Shown: positions 1 to 6,479 of the stretch, piece by piece | Position numbering within the stretch: the first letter of the stretch is position 1 | How the letters are laid out: every line of letters begins with the position of its first letter | The notes under the pieces: generated by a model | What the model was told of the DNA's origin: nothing | Database searches by the model: none | Seen by the model: the letters and a program-made list of their open reading frames with translations, nothing else | Program-made: the position numbers and the translations under genes | Assembly (NCBI GenBank): GCA_019246575.1 | Contig: JAFAQG010000210.1 | Span: forward strand, 1 to 6,648 | Length of the DNA: 6,648 bases | Source of the DNA: Acidobacteriaceae bacterium | GTDB lineage: Bacteria > Acidobacteriota > Terriglobia > Bryobacterales > Bryobacteraceae | Reading direction: 5' to 3'

Positions 1-686
1 TTGAAGTGCGTGAAGCGAGCAACCATCGCAATGGTCGGCGCTCCAGCTTTGTTTAAAACTGCACGCTCCGGACAATCGTGAACCCCGTTATGAATTGCAA
101 CGATCTGCGGAGCAGCACCGATCCGATACTTTCGACCCAGCTCAACCCCGGAATGGGAGACGGTAATGAGACGGTGACACCATTTCGCGGCTAATCGCTC
201 TACAGGGGGCGCAAATACGCGCCAATTGCGAGGGACTCCAGGGCCGAAGGGCCACATATGAGCCGTGTAGATGGCTGGTATCCCACATTGGCGGGCGACA
301 AACCGGCCTATCAAACCCGCCTTAAAGGTATGGGCGTGCACAAGATCAGGACGAATTTTCCGGAACAGCGTATGCATCTCAATGAGGGCGCGAGCATCTG
401 TAAACGGTTTGATATCGCGCCGCAAATGCGGGAGAACGTGAACCGCAATACCTTCTCTGCGACAGGCTTCTGTCAGAAAACCTTCTTCACCGGTTGCAAT
501 CTCGATCTCAAAGTCGTGCTGAAGGCTCAGGGCAAGGTCGAGAACATGAGTTTGCGCTCCCCCGCGTTCTGCCCGCGTAATTAGATACAGAAGACGGGGG
601 CACCGGGCGCTTCTCTTATAAGCTGGGAAAGGCTTTGACATGGCTCCGGCGTACTCTTGAGAAGTGAAAGTTTTATCTGTTCTCAT
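1..686 (-). CDS. GT4-family glycosyltransferase, N-terminal 228 residues (3' end outside window)
   Basis: Probable cytoplasmic GT-B glycosyltransferase of the GT4 group, transferring a sugar from a nucleotide-sugar donor to a lipid-linked glycan. The frame is open from the ATG at 686 to the window edge. It shows the N-terminal acceptor domain: the strand and glycine loop LLYLITRAERGGAQ (residues 32-45), VHAHTFKAG (116-124), the interdomain HNGV (199-202), and the start of the C-terminal domain at MVARF (221-225). The donor-binding half with the E-x7-E motif lies beyond the window, so truncation here is by the window and not by mutation. The start is supported by a 4-base ATGA overlap with the deacetylase stop and an AGGTG six bases upstream. 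An internal ATG at residue 16 is possible, because the paralogue at 3258-4388 lacks this roughly 30-residue N-terminal extension. It is clearly paralogous to that gene. Sugar specificity cannot be told. Confidence 0.9.
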   Translation of the reverse strand, partial: MRTDKTFTSQEYAGAMSKPFPAYKRSARCPRLLYLITRAERGGAQTHVLDLALSLQHDFEIEIATGEEGFLTEACRREGIAVHVLPHLRRDIKPFTDARALIEMHTLFRKIRPDLVHAHTFKAGLIGRFVARQCGIPAIYTAHMWPFGPGVPRNWRVFAPPVERLAAKWCHRLITVSHSGVELGRKYRIGAAPQIVAIHNGVHDCPERAVLNKAGAPTIAMVARFTHF

Positions 687-1810
687 GACGCGCACCTACT
701 CGAATGCAATAAATTGGGCCGCATAACTGCTTGGTTCGGCACTTCTGCCATCGAAAGTGAGCGCATTCCATAAGTTTTCCGGCAGGCGTTGAAACTCGAC
801 AGCACGCGGCGCAGGAAGTAAAGGTTCTGCTCACCATGCCATGCGAAGTCTTCCGGATGCCACCAAAGGTGGAAGATTTGACCGTGCTTTGCGGCATGTT
901 CCATAGCTTGCTTAATCCTTTGCAGGCGGAGGTTTTCCAGAGGAGCAAACAGCCGATTATATGGCCTGAGATACCGGCTTGCTGCGATACATGCCGGATC
1001 GGTTTCCGCTAACCAACGAACCGTTTGTGGGCCATGAATATCGATGTAGCTGTCCGCTAGGCGAGTAAGACGGCAAAATGCCCGGCGCTGTCCACGGTAC
1101 GAGGTGGGGGCTTTTACCTTTGCCGGCTCGGTTGCCCGATACGTGTAAATATTTGCTCGTCGTAGAGCAGGAAGGTAGGATATATTTACCTGGTTTCGGG
1201 GAAAAACGTAGGAGGCGATAGCGTATCCGGCATCCGCCGCGATTGCTATTGCACTACACACGTCTGCTTCGAACTGGGCTGCTGTCTGTCCTTCCTCTAA
1301 ACAGTAGTAATGCGAGAACGAATGGGACGCTATCTCCTGGCCCGGCCGCTTGGCTATTTCCGCAATCAGGCCCGGCGCGAAGTGGAACGGATCGTCAGAC
1401 TCGCTTGATCCGAGTTTTTCTTCATACGGATCGAGATGCGTTTCCCGATAGGTTGGCCTATGTTCCGGTCGAAACTTCTCTAGTTGATCCTTGGAGCGGG
1501 CAAACAGAAACCCCACTGTCGCCCAGGTAGCGTTTATGGAAAACTCTTCAAACAAGTCAAGTATGCGAGGGATCATGGCGCGCGCCGACAGCAGTTTCTT
1601 GCGTTGTTTGCAATCGAGTTGCACCCGGTCCCGATATCCCCAATGCAGTTCAAAGTCGAGCGAGATGACGAGCGCACCTGGCTGAGTCAGATCGCGGCTT
1701 GAAAGAGCATTTCCATGCTGGTTGTATTGAATCTCCTTAACTCCTCCCGGCTCTCCGGATAGCCAATCTCGATTCAGAATGCTATTACTCGGCATATTGT
1801 TAAACAGCAT
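683..1810 (-). CDS. NodB-fold polysaccharide deacetylase family protein (carbohydrate esterase 4-like)
   Basis: Predicted metal-dependent polysaccharide deacetylase of 375 residues, probably removing acetyl groups from, or otherwise tailoring, the glycan made by this operon. Visible NodB-type motifs are SLDFELHWG (50-58, motif 1), SHSFSH (162-167, the metal-binding H-x3-H of motif 2), FPRNQVN (203-209, motif 3 region) and FHLWWHPEDF (313-322, the late histidine motif). Motif 1 is atypical: the usual T-F-D-D order becomes L-D-F-E, so the canonical second aspartate is phenylalanine and Glu54 may replace it. No signal peptide or membrane helix is evident, which points to a cytoplasmic protein. 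The start at 1810 lies 2 bases after the wbaP-like stop, with a purine-rich GGAGAGGGAG at 1821-1830, 10 bases upstream. An ATG at 1795 is the alternative start. Its stop overlaps the next gene by ATGA. The family call is firm; the substrate is inferred from context. Confidence 0.9.
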   Translation of the reverse strand: MLFNNMPSNSILNRDWLSGEPGGVKEIQYNQHGNALSSRDLTQPGALVISLDFELHWGYRDRVQLDCKQRKKLLSARAMIPRILDLFEEFSINATWATVGFLFARSKDQLEKFRPEHRPTYRETHLDPYEEKLGSSESDDPFHFAPGLIAEIAKRPGQEIASHSFSHYYCLEEGQTAAQFEADVCSAIAIAADAGYAIASYVFPRNQVNISYLPALRRANIYTYRATEPAKVKAPTSYRGQRRAFCRLTRLADSYIDIHGPQTVRWLAETDPACIAASRYLRPYNRLFAPLENLRLQRIKQAMEHAAKHGQIFHLWWHPEDFAWHGEQNLYFLRRVLSSFNACRKTYGMRSLSMAEVPNQAVMRPNLLHSSRCAS

Positions 1811-1812
1811 TG

Positions 1813-3255
1813 TTAATAGGCTCCCTCTCCGAGCAGTACCGTTCTCAGAGTCCGGAGCAGAATATATAAATCCAACCAGATCGACCAGTTCCGTACATAA
1901 TACTCGTCAAAGCTTACCCGCTCCTGGTAAGTTGTGTTATTTCTCCCGGATATCTGCCACAGCCCGGTCAGCCCAGGACGGACCCGCTTATACGCATCAA
2001 AGTGGTTTCCATAGCGAGAGATCTCTGATAACACAATCGGCCGAGGACCCACCAAACTCATATCGCCAGCGAAGATGTTCCAGAGTTGTGGAAGTTCATC
2101 AACGCTCATTTTGCGAAGAAACGCGCCAATGCGTGTAACGCGTGGATCTTTTTTGAGCTTTTGATCGCGCTCCCATTCAGCTCTCAATGCTTGGTCCTGT
2201 GCTAAATACTGCGAGAGGATGCTATCGGCATTGAGGTGCATAGTCCGAAACTTCCAGGCCTTGAACATCTTGCCTGCCCGACCTACTCGAACCTGCCCAT
2301 AAAATATCGGTCCTGGGGAACTAACCCATACAGCCAAGGATAAGACGGCGAAGGCCGGCAGGAATATAATGCCTGCTATGCCAGTAATTACCATGTCAAA
2401 TGCTCGCTTAGTAAACCGGGACCCTGCGCGAGTAAGGTTTTGCTTGACATGTAATCCGAGCATTCCGCTCACATCACGAGGTTCGACCCAAACTGACGAG
2501 ATTCCGGCAAAATTAGGAATTAGGAGCAAATGTTTGAACTTTGGCGCGAGGTAAGCCATCATTCCTTCAATCTCGGCTCCGCTCGCGCTGGGTGCTGCAA
2601 CGACCGCGTGGCGAACACCCGATCGCTCGGCAAAGGCCGCGACGGACTGCGGCAAATCCAAATGTATGTTTTTGTCCGCGAGTTCGGGCCAATCGAACCG
2701 ATCGTTTGCAAAAACGGCCACTACTTTCAACAAGGCGGTGGAATTAGATTCGAGGCTCCGAAAAACTGCGCGTGCGTGCGTACCAGAGCCCAAGATTATG
2801 GTGGGCGTACCCCACCAAGAGAGTTTGAAACACAGCTCGCGGCAGGTCGAACGAAATACTACTACGAGAAATATGGTGATGACCCAAGCAAAAGCTATAC
2901 TGCCGCACATTGATAAACAAACCGTTTCTCGCATGCACATGAGGACGATCACCAAGACGTAACCTGGAGCAGATCCAACGAGAACTGTCCTTAACTCCTG
3001 CGCTGGACTGAGCCCGACAATGGAATAGAGTCCAACCGTGACAAACACTGCTGGCATTAGCATTACAGGGACAAAGTCACCAATGATGTGCTTCCAAGGC
3101 TGGTTCCAAGCCTGAAATATAGAAAGGCCGAGCATCGTCCCAAGCAGGACCGCCATTACGTCAACAACTACAAGACAGAAGATTGTGAGCCAGCCTTTTT
3201 GAGTAATTCTGTCAGTTGTAGATTCTGGAAAGGGTGTAATAACTGCCGCGCTCAT
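1813..3255 (-). CDS. wbaP: WbaP-type undecaprenyl-phosphate hexose-1-phosphate transferase
   Basis: Initiating enzyme of surface-polysaccharide assembly: it moves a hexose-1-phosphate (galactose-1-P or glucose-1-P in known members) from a UDP-sugar to undecaprenyl phosphate at the inner membrane. Its 480 residues match the full length of the WbaP class. The N-terminal part has four hydrophobic segments (about 22-45, 60-80, 95-109, 114-135), including [15 protein letters not shown] (75-89), which resembles a WbaP hallmark. A central nucleotide-binding-like domain begins at [10 protein letters not shown] (153-162). The C-terminal catalytic domain has a hydrophobic helix (about 284-312), KFRTM (335-339), the catalytic-type pair in SVDELPQ (Asp386, Glu387), VGPRP (402-406) and [13 protein letters not shown] (427-439). 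The start at 3255 is 2 bases after the preceding stop and has only a weak Shine-Dalgarno site, which suggests coupling. All key motifs are intact. The galactose versus glucose choice cannot be read from sequence. Confidence 0.95.
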   Translation of the reverse strand: MSAAVITPFPESTTDRITQKGWLTIFCLVVVDVMAVLLGTMLGLSIFQAWNQPWKHIIGDFVPVMLMPAVFVTVGLYSIVGLSPAQELRTVLVGSAPGYVLVIVLMCMRETVCLSMCGSIAFAWVITIFLVVVFRSTCRELCFKLSWWGTPTIILGSGTHARAVFRSLESNSTALLKVVAVFANDRFDWPELADKNIHLDLPQSVAAFAERSGVRHAVVAAPSASGAEIEGMMAYLAPKFKHLLLIPNFAGISSVWVEPRDVSGMLGLHVKQNLTRAGSRFTKRAFDMVITGIAGIIFLPAFAVLSLAVWVSSPGPIFYGQVRVGRAGKMFKAWKFRTMHLNADSILSQYLAQDQALRAEWERDQKLKKDPRVTRIGAFLRKMSVDELPQLWNIFAGDMSLVGPRPIVLSEISRYGNHFDAYKRVRPGLTGLWQISGRNNTTYQERVSFDEYYVRNWSIWLDLYILLRTLRTVLLGEGAY

Positions 3256-3257
3256 AG

Positions 3258-4388
3258 TTATGTCTCACTCTCGATCGTGACGGTCAGGGCTCTTCTTTTT
3301 GTGTTCTCCTGGGTTTCACGATAAACAGCTAAGGTTTTCTGAACCATGGTTTCCACTCGGAAATCCCGCTCGTACCGCTGCCGTCCGAGGCAGCCCATAT
3401 GTGTGATCAGCTCTGGCAATGCGATCAGCTTCTGCACTCGATCACTTAGTTGCATAACATCACCTAATGTTGTGAGATAGCCGGTCACTCCGTCCGCCAC
3501 AGCTTCTGCAACACCTCCGATGTCTGTAGCGACCACAGGTAAGCCGGCGCGCATCGCTTCGAGAATGCTGAGTGGGAGCCCCTCCCATTTCGAAGGCAAA
3601 ACGAAGATGTCAGCCTCAGCGAGGAGCCGGGCTACGTCGCTACGATCACCCAGGAACTGAACTTTGTCTGTTAAGCCGAGTTCGACAGCCTCCTGTTCAA
3701 CGCTCGTTCTTGTCGGACCATCACCGACGAGTAGCAGACGCCAATTTCCCGAAACCTGCGCCATAGCCCTCAGTAAAAGGGAGTGATCCTTCTGCTTCGC
3801 AAAACGCGCAGTTGTGATGAGAGTTATACAGCGGCGAGACCCGGGTGCCGCTCGAAATGAAACGTCCGGAACTCCATTCCAAATGCAAATGATTGAGCTA
3901 GGGTCTGTGATGGATCGCTTTAAAGCCATTTCGGTATTGGCCTGTGATACCGTTATAATTTTTCCTCCCGCTAAGGCGGCGATGCGCTCGAGCGGAATCG
4001 ACAGCAATCTTTGTATTAGAGGAATTCCGTCCGCGAAACTCCAAGTATGCGCAGTGAAGACGACAGGTGTGGCGGTTAGGCGCGCGGCGCAGCGTGCAAT
4101 GAGCCCGGCTTTTGACGTATGGGCATGTACAATATCGGGCGCTTCGCGCTTTATTAAATCCCTTATGGCAAGGAGAGCACGAATATCTTCAAAGGGTTTA
4201 ATGGGCTGAACTAGCTCCGGCACATACCTCACAGGCACGCCCAAGCGGGCCGACTCTTGACAAAGAAAGTCATCCTCACCCACTGCGACGATGGGTTTAA
4301 TGTGTGCCGGTAAGTTTGCGATCAGGTCCAGTAAATGGATCTGCGCGCCGCCCCGCTCGGCGCGTGTTATCACATAAAGTACTTTCAT
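3258..4388 (-). CDS. GT4-family glycosyltransferase
   Basis: Full-length 376-residue GT-B retaining glycosyltransferase that probably adds one sugar to the lipid-linked repeat unit on the cytoplasmic face. Motifs in order: VLYVITRAERGGAQ (3-16, acceptor domain glycine loop), DIVHAHTSKAGL (85-96), WNGVPD (170-175), TARFAKQKD (193-201, start of donor domain), LLVGDGP (219-225), and the E-x7-E motif in KWEGLPLSILEAM (Glu269 and Glu277), followed by ATDIGGVAE (287-295). No transmembrane helix or signal peptide is evident. The start ATG at 4388 overlaps the upstream stop as ATGA. No good Shine-Dalgarno site precedes it, which fits re-initiation from the upstream gene. The first half resembles the partial gene at 1-686 closely, including shared ITRAERGGAQ and VHAHT blocks, so the two are probably ancient duplicates that now act on different linkages. 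Donor and acceptor are unknown. Confidence 0.93.
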   Translation of the reverse strand: MKVLYVITRAERGGAQIHLLDLIANLPAHIKPIVAVGEDDFLCQESARLGVPVRYVPELVQPIKPFEDIRALLAIRDLIKREAPDIVHAHTSKAGLIARCAARLTATPVVFTAHTWSFADGIPLIQRLLSIPLERIAALAGGKIITVSQANTEMALKRSITDPSSIICIWNGVPDVSFRAAPGSRRCITLITTARFAKQKDHSLLLRAMAQVSGNWRLLLVGDGPTRTSVEQEAVELGLTDKVQFLGDRSDVARLLAEADIFVLPSKWEGLPLSILEAMRAGLPVVATDIGGVAEAVADGVTGYLTTLGDVMQLSDRVQKLIALPELITHMGCLGRQRYERDFRVETMVQKTLAVYRETQENTKRRALTVTIESET

Positions 4389-5608
4389 TGCTGAGACTCA
4401 GATTCCGCCGCAATTTGACAGACGGGTACGCTGTCGGGCACAACTGGTGACAGATAAAAATCGTAGAGTTCGATCCATTTCTGAGCAATGGTTTCAATGC
4501 TGTATTTTTCGGAACAATATTGCCGCGCTGCCAAGCCTAGTCGTCGTCGATACTCGAGAGGCGCATTGATGAGACTTTCCATTGAAACGGCGAGTGCCTC
4601 CGGATTTCCAGGTGGAACGAGGTAGCCGGTGCGGCCGTGGATCACAATCTCACCGTTGCCGCCCACCTTAGTGACCACTGCTGGCAAGCCCACCGACGCC
4701 GCTTCCAGTAGAGCTGCAGACAGGCCTTCAAATTCCGATGACATTACAAAAGCGTCAGCAATTCGATAGAGATCGAGGATATCTTCGCGCGCTCCACAGA
4801 AACGGACGCGTTCCGCTAAGCCTAGACGAGTGCATTCTTCCTTTAACTCGGCTTCTAGCGGTCCGCTTCCAGCTATTAGAAGAACGTAATCTTTTCGGTC
4901 CAGTAATCGGAGGGCGCGGAAGAGGGTCGGATAGTCTTTTTGCTTCACAAGCCTGCCCACGGTGAGCCAAACAAAGCTGGCTTCAACACCGAGAGATGTA
5001 CGTGTTTTCTCGCGTGATTGGTCTGAGGGAGAAAAAAGGTGTGTGTCCACTCCGTTCGGGATCATCAACAGCTTCTTTAGTGGCGCCGCCCCGACACGGA
5101 TATAGCGTTCAAATGCAACCTGGGAAATGATTGTCGTTATATCAGCCAGGAAGTCTGTTGCGCGGTAGAGAACCTCTTTGTGCCAAGTGGGTCCCCCCCT
5201 TTCCGATGTTTCGCGATAGTTGTGAGCAGTGCAGACTAGCACCGGAATTCGACTGAATAGGCGGGTAACGCGGCCAAGAATATTGGCGTGATATATGTGA
5301 CTGTGCACAATGTCGGGTGCGAAATCACGAATCAAGGATCGCAGTCGGAAAATCGCCCGAAGGTCTGCCATCCCTTTCCGCATGTTAAGGGAATACACGG
5401 GGATGCCATTTTCCTCAAGTTGACCGGTATAGGCTACCGGGGCCACTAAGCAGGCAATCGCGACTATCCAGCCACGATCCTTTAGTTCAATAGCGAGGCG
5501 AACAACTTGAGTCTCGGCACCGCCAAAAGTCAAGGTGTTAATCAGTAACAGGATGCGTTTGGAATTTCGGTTTTGAGCTTTTTTTGCTGTCACGCTAGGT
5601 TCTCCCAT
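4385..5608 (-). CDS. GT4-family glycosyltransferase, first gene of the operon
   Basis: GT-B retaining glycosyltransferase of 407 residues from the ATG at 5608, with all expected GT4 blocks. These are RILLLINTLTFGGAETQ (18-34), DIVHSHIYHANILGR (99-113), IPNGVD (183-188), TVGRLVKQKDYPTLF (216-230), LIAGSGPLEAEL (244-255) and the E-x7-E motif in EFEGLSAALLEA (Glu294 and Glu302), then KVGGNGEIV (314-322). It probably adds a sugar to the same glycan as its neighbours. The start is uncertain. A TTG at 5614 and the ATG at 5608 have no ribosome site, whereas an in-frame GTG at 5593 lies 8 bases after GGGAG and would give 402 residues. All three leave the fold intact. It is the promoter-proximal gene, followed at its 3' end by an ATGA overlap. 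It is less similar to the other two GT4 genes than they are to each other. Confidence 0.93.
   Translation of the reverse strand: MGEPSVTAKKAQNRNSKRILLLINTLTFGGAETQVVRLAIELKDRGWIVAIACLVAPVAYTGQLEENGIPVYSLNMRKGMADLRAIFRLRSLIRDFAPDIVHSHIYHANILGRVTRLFSRIPVLVCTAHNYRETSERGGPTWHKEVLYRATDFLADITTIISQVAFERYIRVGAAPLKKLLMIPNGVDTHLFSPSDQSREKTRTSLGVEASFVWLTVGRLVKQKDYPTLFRALRLLDRKDYVLLIAGSGPLEAELKEECTRLGLAERVRFCGAREDILDLYRIADAFVMSSEFEGLSAALLEAASVGLPAVVTKVGGNGEIVIHGRTGYLVPPGNPEALAVSMESLINAPLEYRRRLGLAARQYCSEKYSIETIAQKWIELYDFYLSPVVPDSVPVCQIAAESESQQ
5591..5606 (-). promoter_or_regulatory. Shine-Dalgarno GGGAG and alternative GTG start of the first glycosyltransferase
   Basis: Reading the minus strand, GGGAG occupies 5606-5602 and an in-frame GTG occupies 5593-5591, separated by 8 bases. 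This is close to ideal spacing. The ATG at 5608 overlaps this same GGGAG and has no purine-rich site of its own upstream. The ribosome may therefore begin at the GTG, shortening the protein by five residues that are not part of the GT-B fold. Confidence 0.5.
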
Positions 5609-5659
5609 GTGCAAGAAAAGTCAGTGCAGCTATGTTCAAGCCACGTGAGTCGGCGGCCT

Positions 5660-5671
5660 TCTCGTACGAGA
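5660..5671. repeat. Perfect 12-base palindrome in the operon leader
   Basis: TCTCGTACGAGA reads identically on both strands. It lies about 52 bases upstream of the ATG at 5608, in the predicted untranslated leader. Its size and position would suit a dimeric repressor site, but a 12-base palindrome can arise by chance and no second copy was noticed. Confidence 0.35.
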
Positions 5672-5781
5672 GGAATGGAGAGGGGAGGTTGTATAACCGA
5701 CCGGGTTCATATGGATACTCAAGAGGGACATGGCGTCTGCTTTATTGCTTTTATCGACAAACCAGGTCCCACTCTGTAATT

Positions 5782-5799
5782 TTTTTAGAGTTTTTAGGG
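5782..5799. repeat. Tandem 9-base imperfect repeat, TTTTTAGAG then TTTTTAGGG
   Basis: Two adjacent 9-base units differ at one base. The second unit contains the weak -10 candidate of the minus-strand promoter. It may be no more than low-complexity sequence in an AT-rich spacer. Confidence 0.3.
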
Positions 5800-6024
5800 T
5801 GGAATTTACGGAATGGCAAGAAAAGTTGAATCGATGTTGAGTGCGCACATTCGGCACCGGCTATTCCAATGAAAGTTATTTGAAATTGTTTTAGTCCTCA
5901 AAGGAAAATTTTTCTCAAGAGTGGACCTAAAATGTCCGATATGTTGATTGGAAGCCCGTTAGTAACGAAGGAGATGGGCCAAATCTGCAACTTGTAGCGG
6001 GGCTAGAACCTGAACGAGTTGAGT

Positions 6025-6029
6025 AGGAG
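6025..6029 (+). promoter_or_regulatory. Shine-Dalgarno AGGAG for the small membrane-protein gene
   Basis: AGGAG ends 8 bases before the ATG at 6038, an ideal arrangement. It is the main reason to treat the short frame that follows as a real gene. Confidence 0.65.
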
Positions 6030-6037
6030 TAATTGGG

Positions 6038-6355
6038 ATGATTTTTGCAGCTGGAGGACTTGGGCTTGTAATGTTCCTGACAATTGCGTTTGTGGGTATC
6101 GCAGACGCTCGCGGGAGGGTAAGGCGTTTCGAAATTGAAATGGATTCTATTTCTCCTGCTAAGTTTGATCGACTCCGTTCCGAAAATGCCCGTTCAGGAG
6201 AGTTCGAGCGAAGTAAGCGTGAAGCGCTCGATGCGGTTTCATTTAATTCATCACTGCTGTCTACGACGAAAATTCATTCGCAAAGACAGCGCGTTTTTTC
6301 AGAAACTATGGCTAATGAAGCGCAAATTCCGGCCGAATGCGCGCGAGTTGAATAG
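6038..6355 (+). CDS. Small hypothetical protein with one N-terminal membrane segment
   Basis: A 105-residue protein that I do not recognise. Residues 2-22 are strongly hydrophobic and glycine-rich (from IFAAGG to FVGIAD) and would form a membrane anchor or uncleaved signal. From about residue 25 the chain is polar and charged with many Arg, Glu and Ser, possibly helical around 42-65 (DRLRSENARSGEFERSKREA). The ATG follows AGGAG at 8-base spacing. It is transcribed divergently from the polysaccharide operon, so a joint role is unproven. The TAG stop at 6353-6355 sits exactly where a transposase remnant on the other strand begins. Downstream of TAG the frame stays open to the window end, so the original C-terminus may have been lost in a rearrangement. 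It could also be a spurious frame, though the ribosome site and the helix argue against that. Confidence 0.6.
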   Translation: MIFAAGGLGLVMFLTIAFVGIADARGRVRRFEIEMDSISPAKFDRLRSENARSGEFERSKREALDAVSFNSSLLSTTKIHSQRQRVFSETMANEAQIPAECARVE

Positions 6356-6466
6356 CCGCACGGCACATTCCCCGCTCATGACGGGGTTGCGGTACTTCGT
6401 CGTCCATACCAGACCCAGATGGATCTCGAATACTATGTGCGCGCCGCGTCGGTAGTCATTCAACAT
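6356..6466 (-). pseudogene. tnpA: Truncated IS200/IS605-type TnpA transposase, N-terminal 37 codons
   Basis: Translated from the ATG at 6466, the minus strand gives YRRGAHIVFEIHLGLVWTTK (residues 5-24), then YRNPVMSGECAVR. This matches the opening of IS200-like Y1 transposases, whose usual pattern is a short leader, G-x-H, a hydrophobic strand ending H-L-V-W, then T-K-Y-R. Full proteins are about 130-150 residues and need an H-x-H metal motif and a catalytic tyrosine, both located downstream. Here the similarity stops after residue 37, and the frame runs 18 more unrelated codons to TGA at 6299-6301, so both catalytic features are absent. It is a dead remnant. The break coincides with the stop codon of the convergent gene at 6038-6355. 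The family assignment rests on recognising this block by eye. Confidence 0.75.
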
Positions 6467-6479
6467 GGTACGCGGCGCG
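6440..6479. repeat. 10-base-pair inverted repeat spanning the tnpA start codon
   Basis: CGCGCCGCGT at 6440-6449 pairs perfectly with ACGCGGCGCG at 6470-6479, around a 20-base loop. On the minus strand the tnpA remnant's ATG (6466-6464) is in the loop. The downstream arm encodes part of the RRGAH residues. GC-rich hairpins near the left end and the start are known in IS200-type elements, both for end recognition and for limiting transposase translation, so this may be such a relic. Confidence 0.6.

Larger units (their letters stand above)
5609..6037. other. Intergenic region between divergent genes
   Basis: A 429-base gap with no convincing gene between the minus-strand operon and the plus-strand gene at 6038. 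Short open frames occur here on both strands, but none has a ribosome site plus family-like protein sequence. It should hold the operon promoter. The best minus-strand match I can find is TTGCCA (5819-5814), a 17-base spacer, then TAAAAA (5796-5791), a weak -10 that would give a leader of about 175 bases. Toward the plus-strand gene, TAAAAT at 5928-5933 resembles a -10 box but has no clear -35. The stretch from about 5770 to 5935 is visibly AT-rich. I see no tRNA, riboswitch or strong intrinsic terminator, and no JUMPstart/ops-like element in the leader. Confidence 0.6.

Noticed and set aside
258..584. Plus-strand open frame of 108 codons
   Set aside because: It lies wholly antisense to the partial glycosyltransferase, whose minus-strand translation shows clear GT4 motifs. 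It has no ribosome site and no family-like sequence.
1779..2138. Plus-strand open frame of 119 codons across the deacetylase/wbaP junction
   Set aside because: It is a shadow of two well-supported minus-strand genes and has no recognisable protein features.
2530..2962. Several overlapping plus-strand frames of 68 to 127 codons
   Set aside because: They are antisense to the central part of the WbaP-type protein, which is intact. They are not consistent with one another or with any family.
3814..4209. Plus-strand open frame of 131 codons
   Set aside because: It is antisense to the GT4 glycosyltransferase at 3258-4388. The reverse frame has every expected motif.
5814..5830. Sigma-54-like site starting TGGCAAG on the plus strand
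   Set aside because: The downstream TTGC element is missing at the required spacing. Only a shifted GTTGA is present.
5636..5857. Minus-strand open frame of 73 codons upstream of the operon
   Set aside because: It has no ribosome site, an irregular low-complexity composition and no recognisable domain, and it covers the probable promoter region.
6370..6386. CCCCG/CGGGG hairpin with 7-base loop as a terminator for the 6038 gene
   Set aside because: The stem is only 5 base pairs, no T-tract follows, and the sequence is explained as transposase codons.
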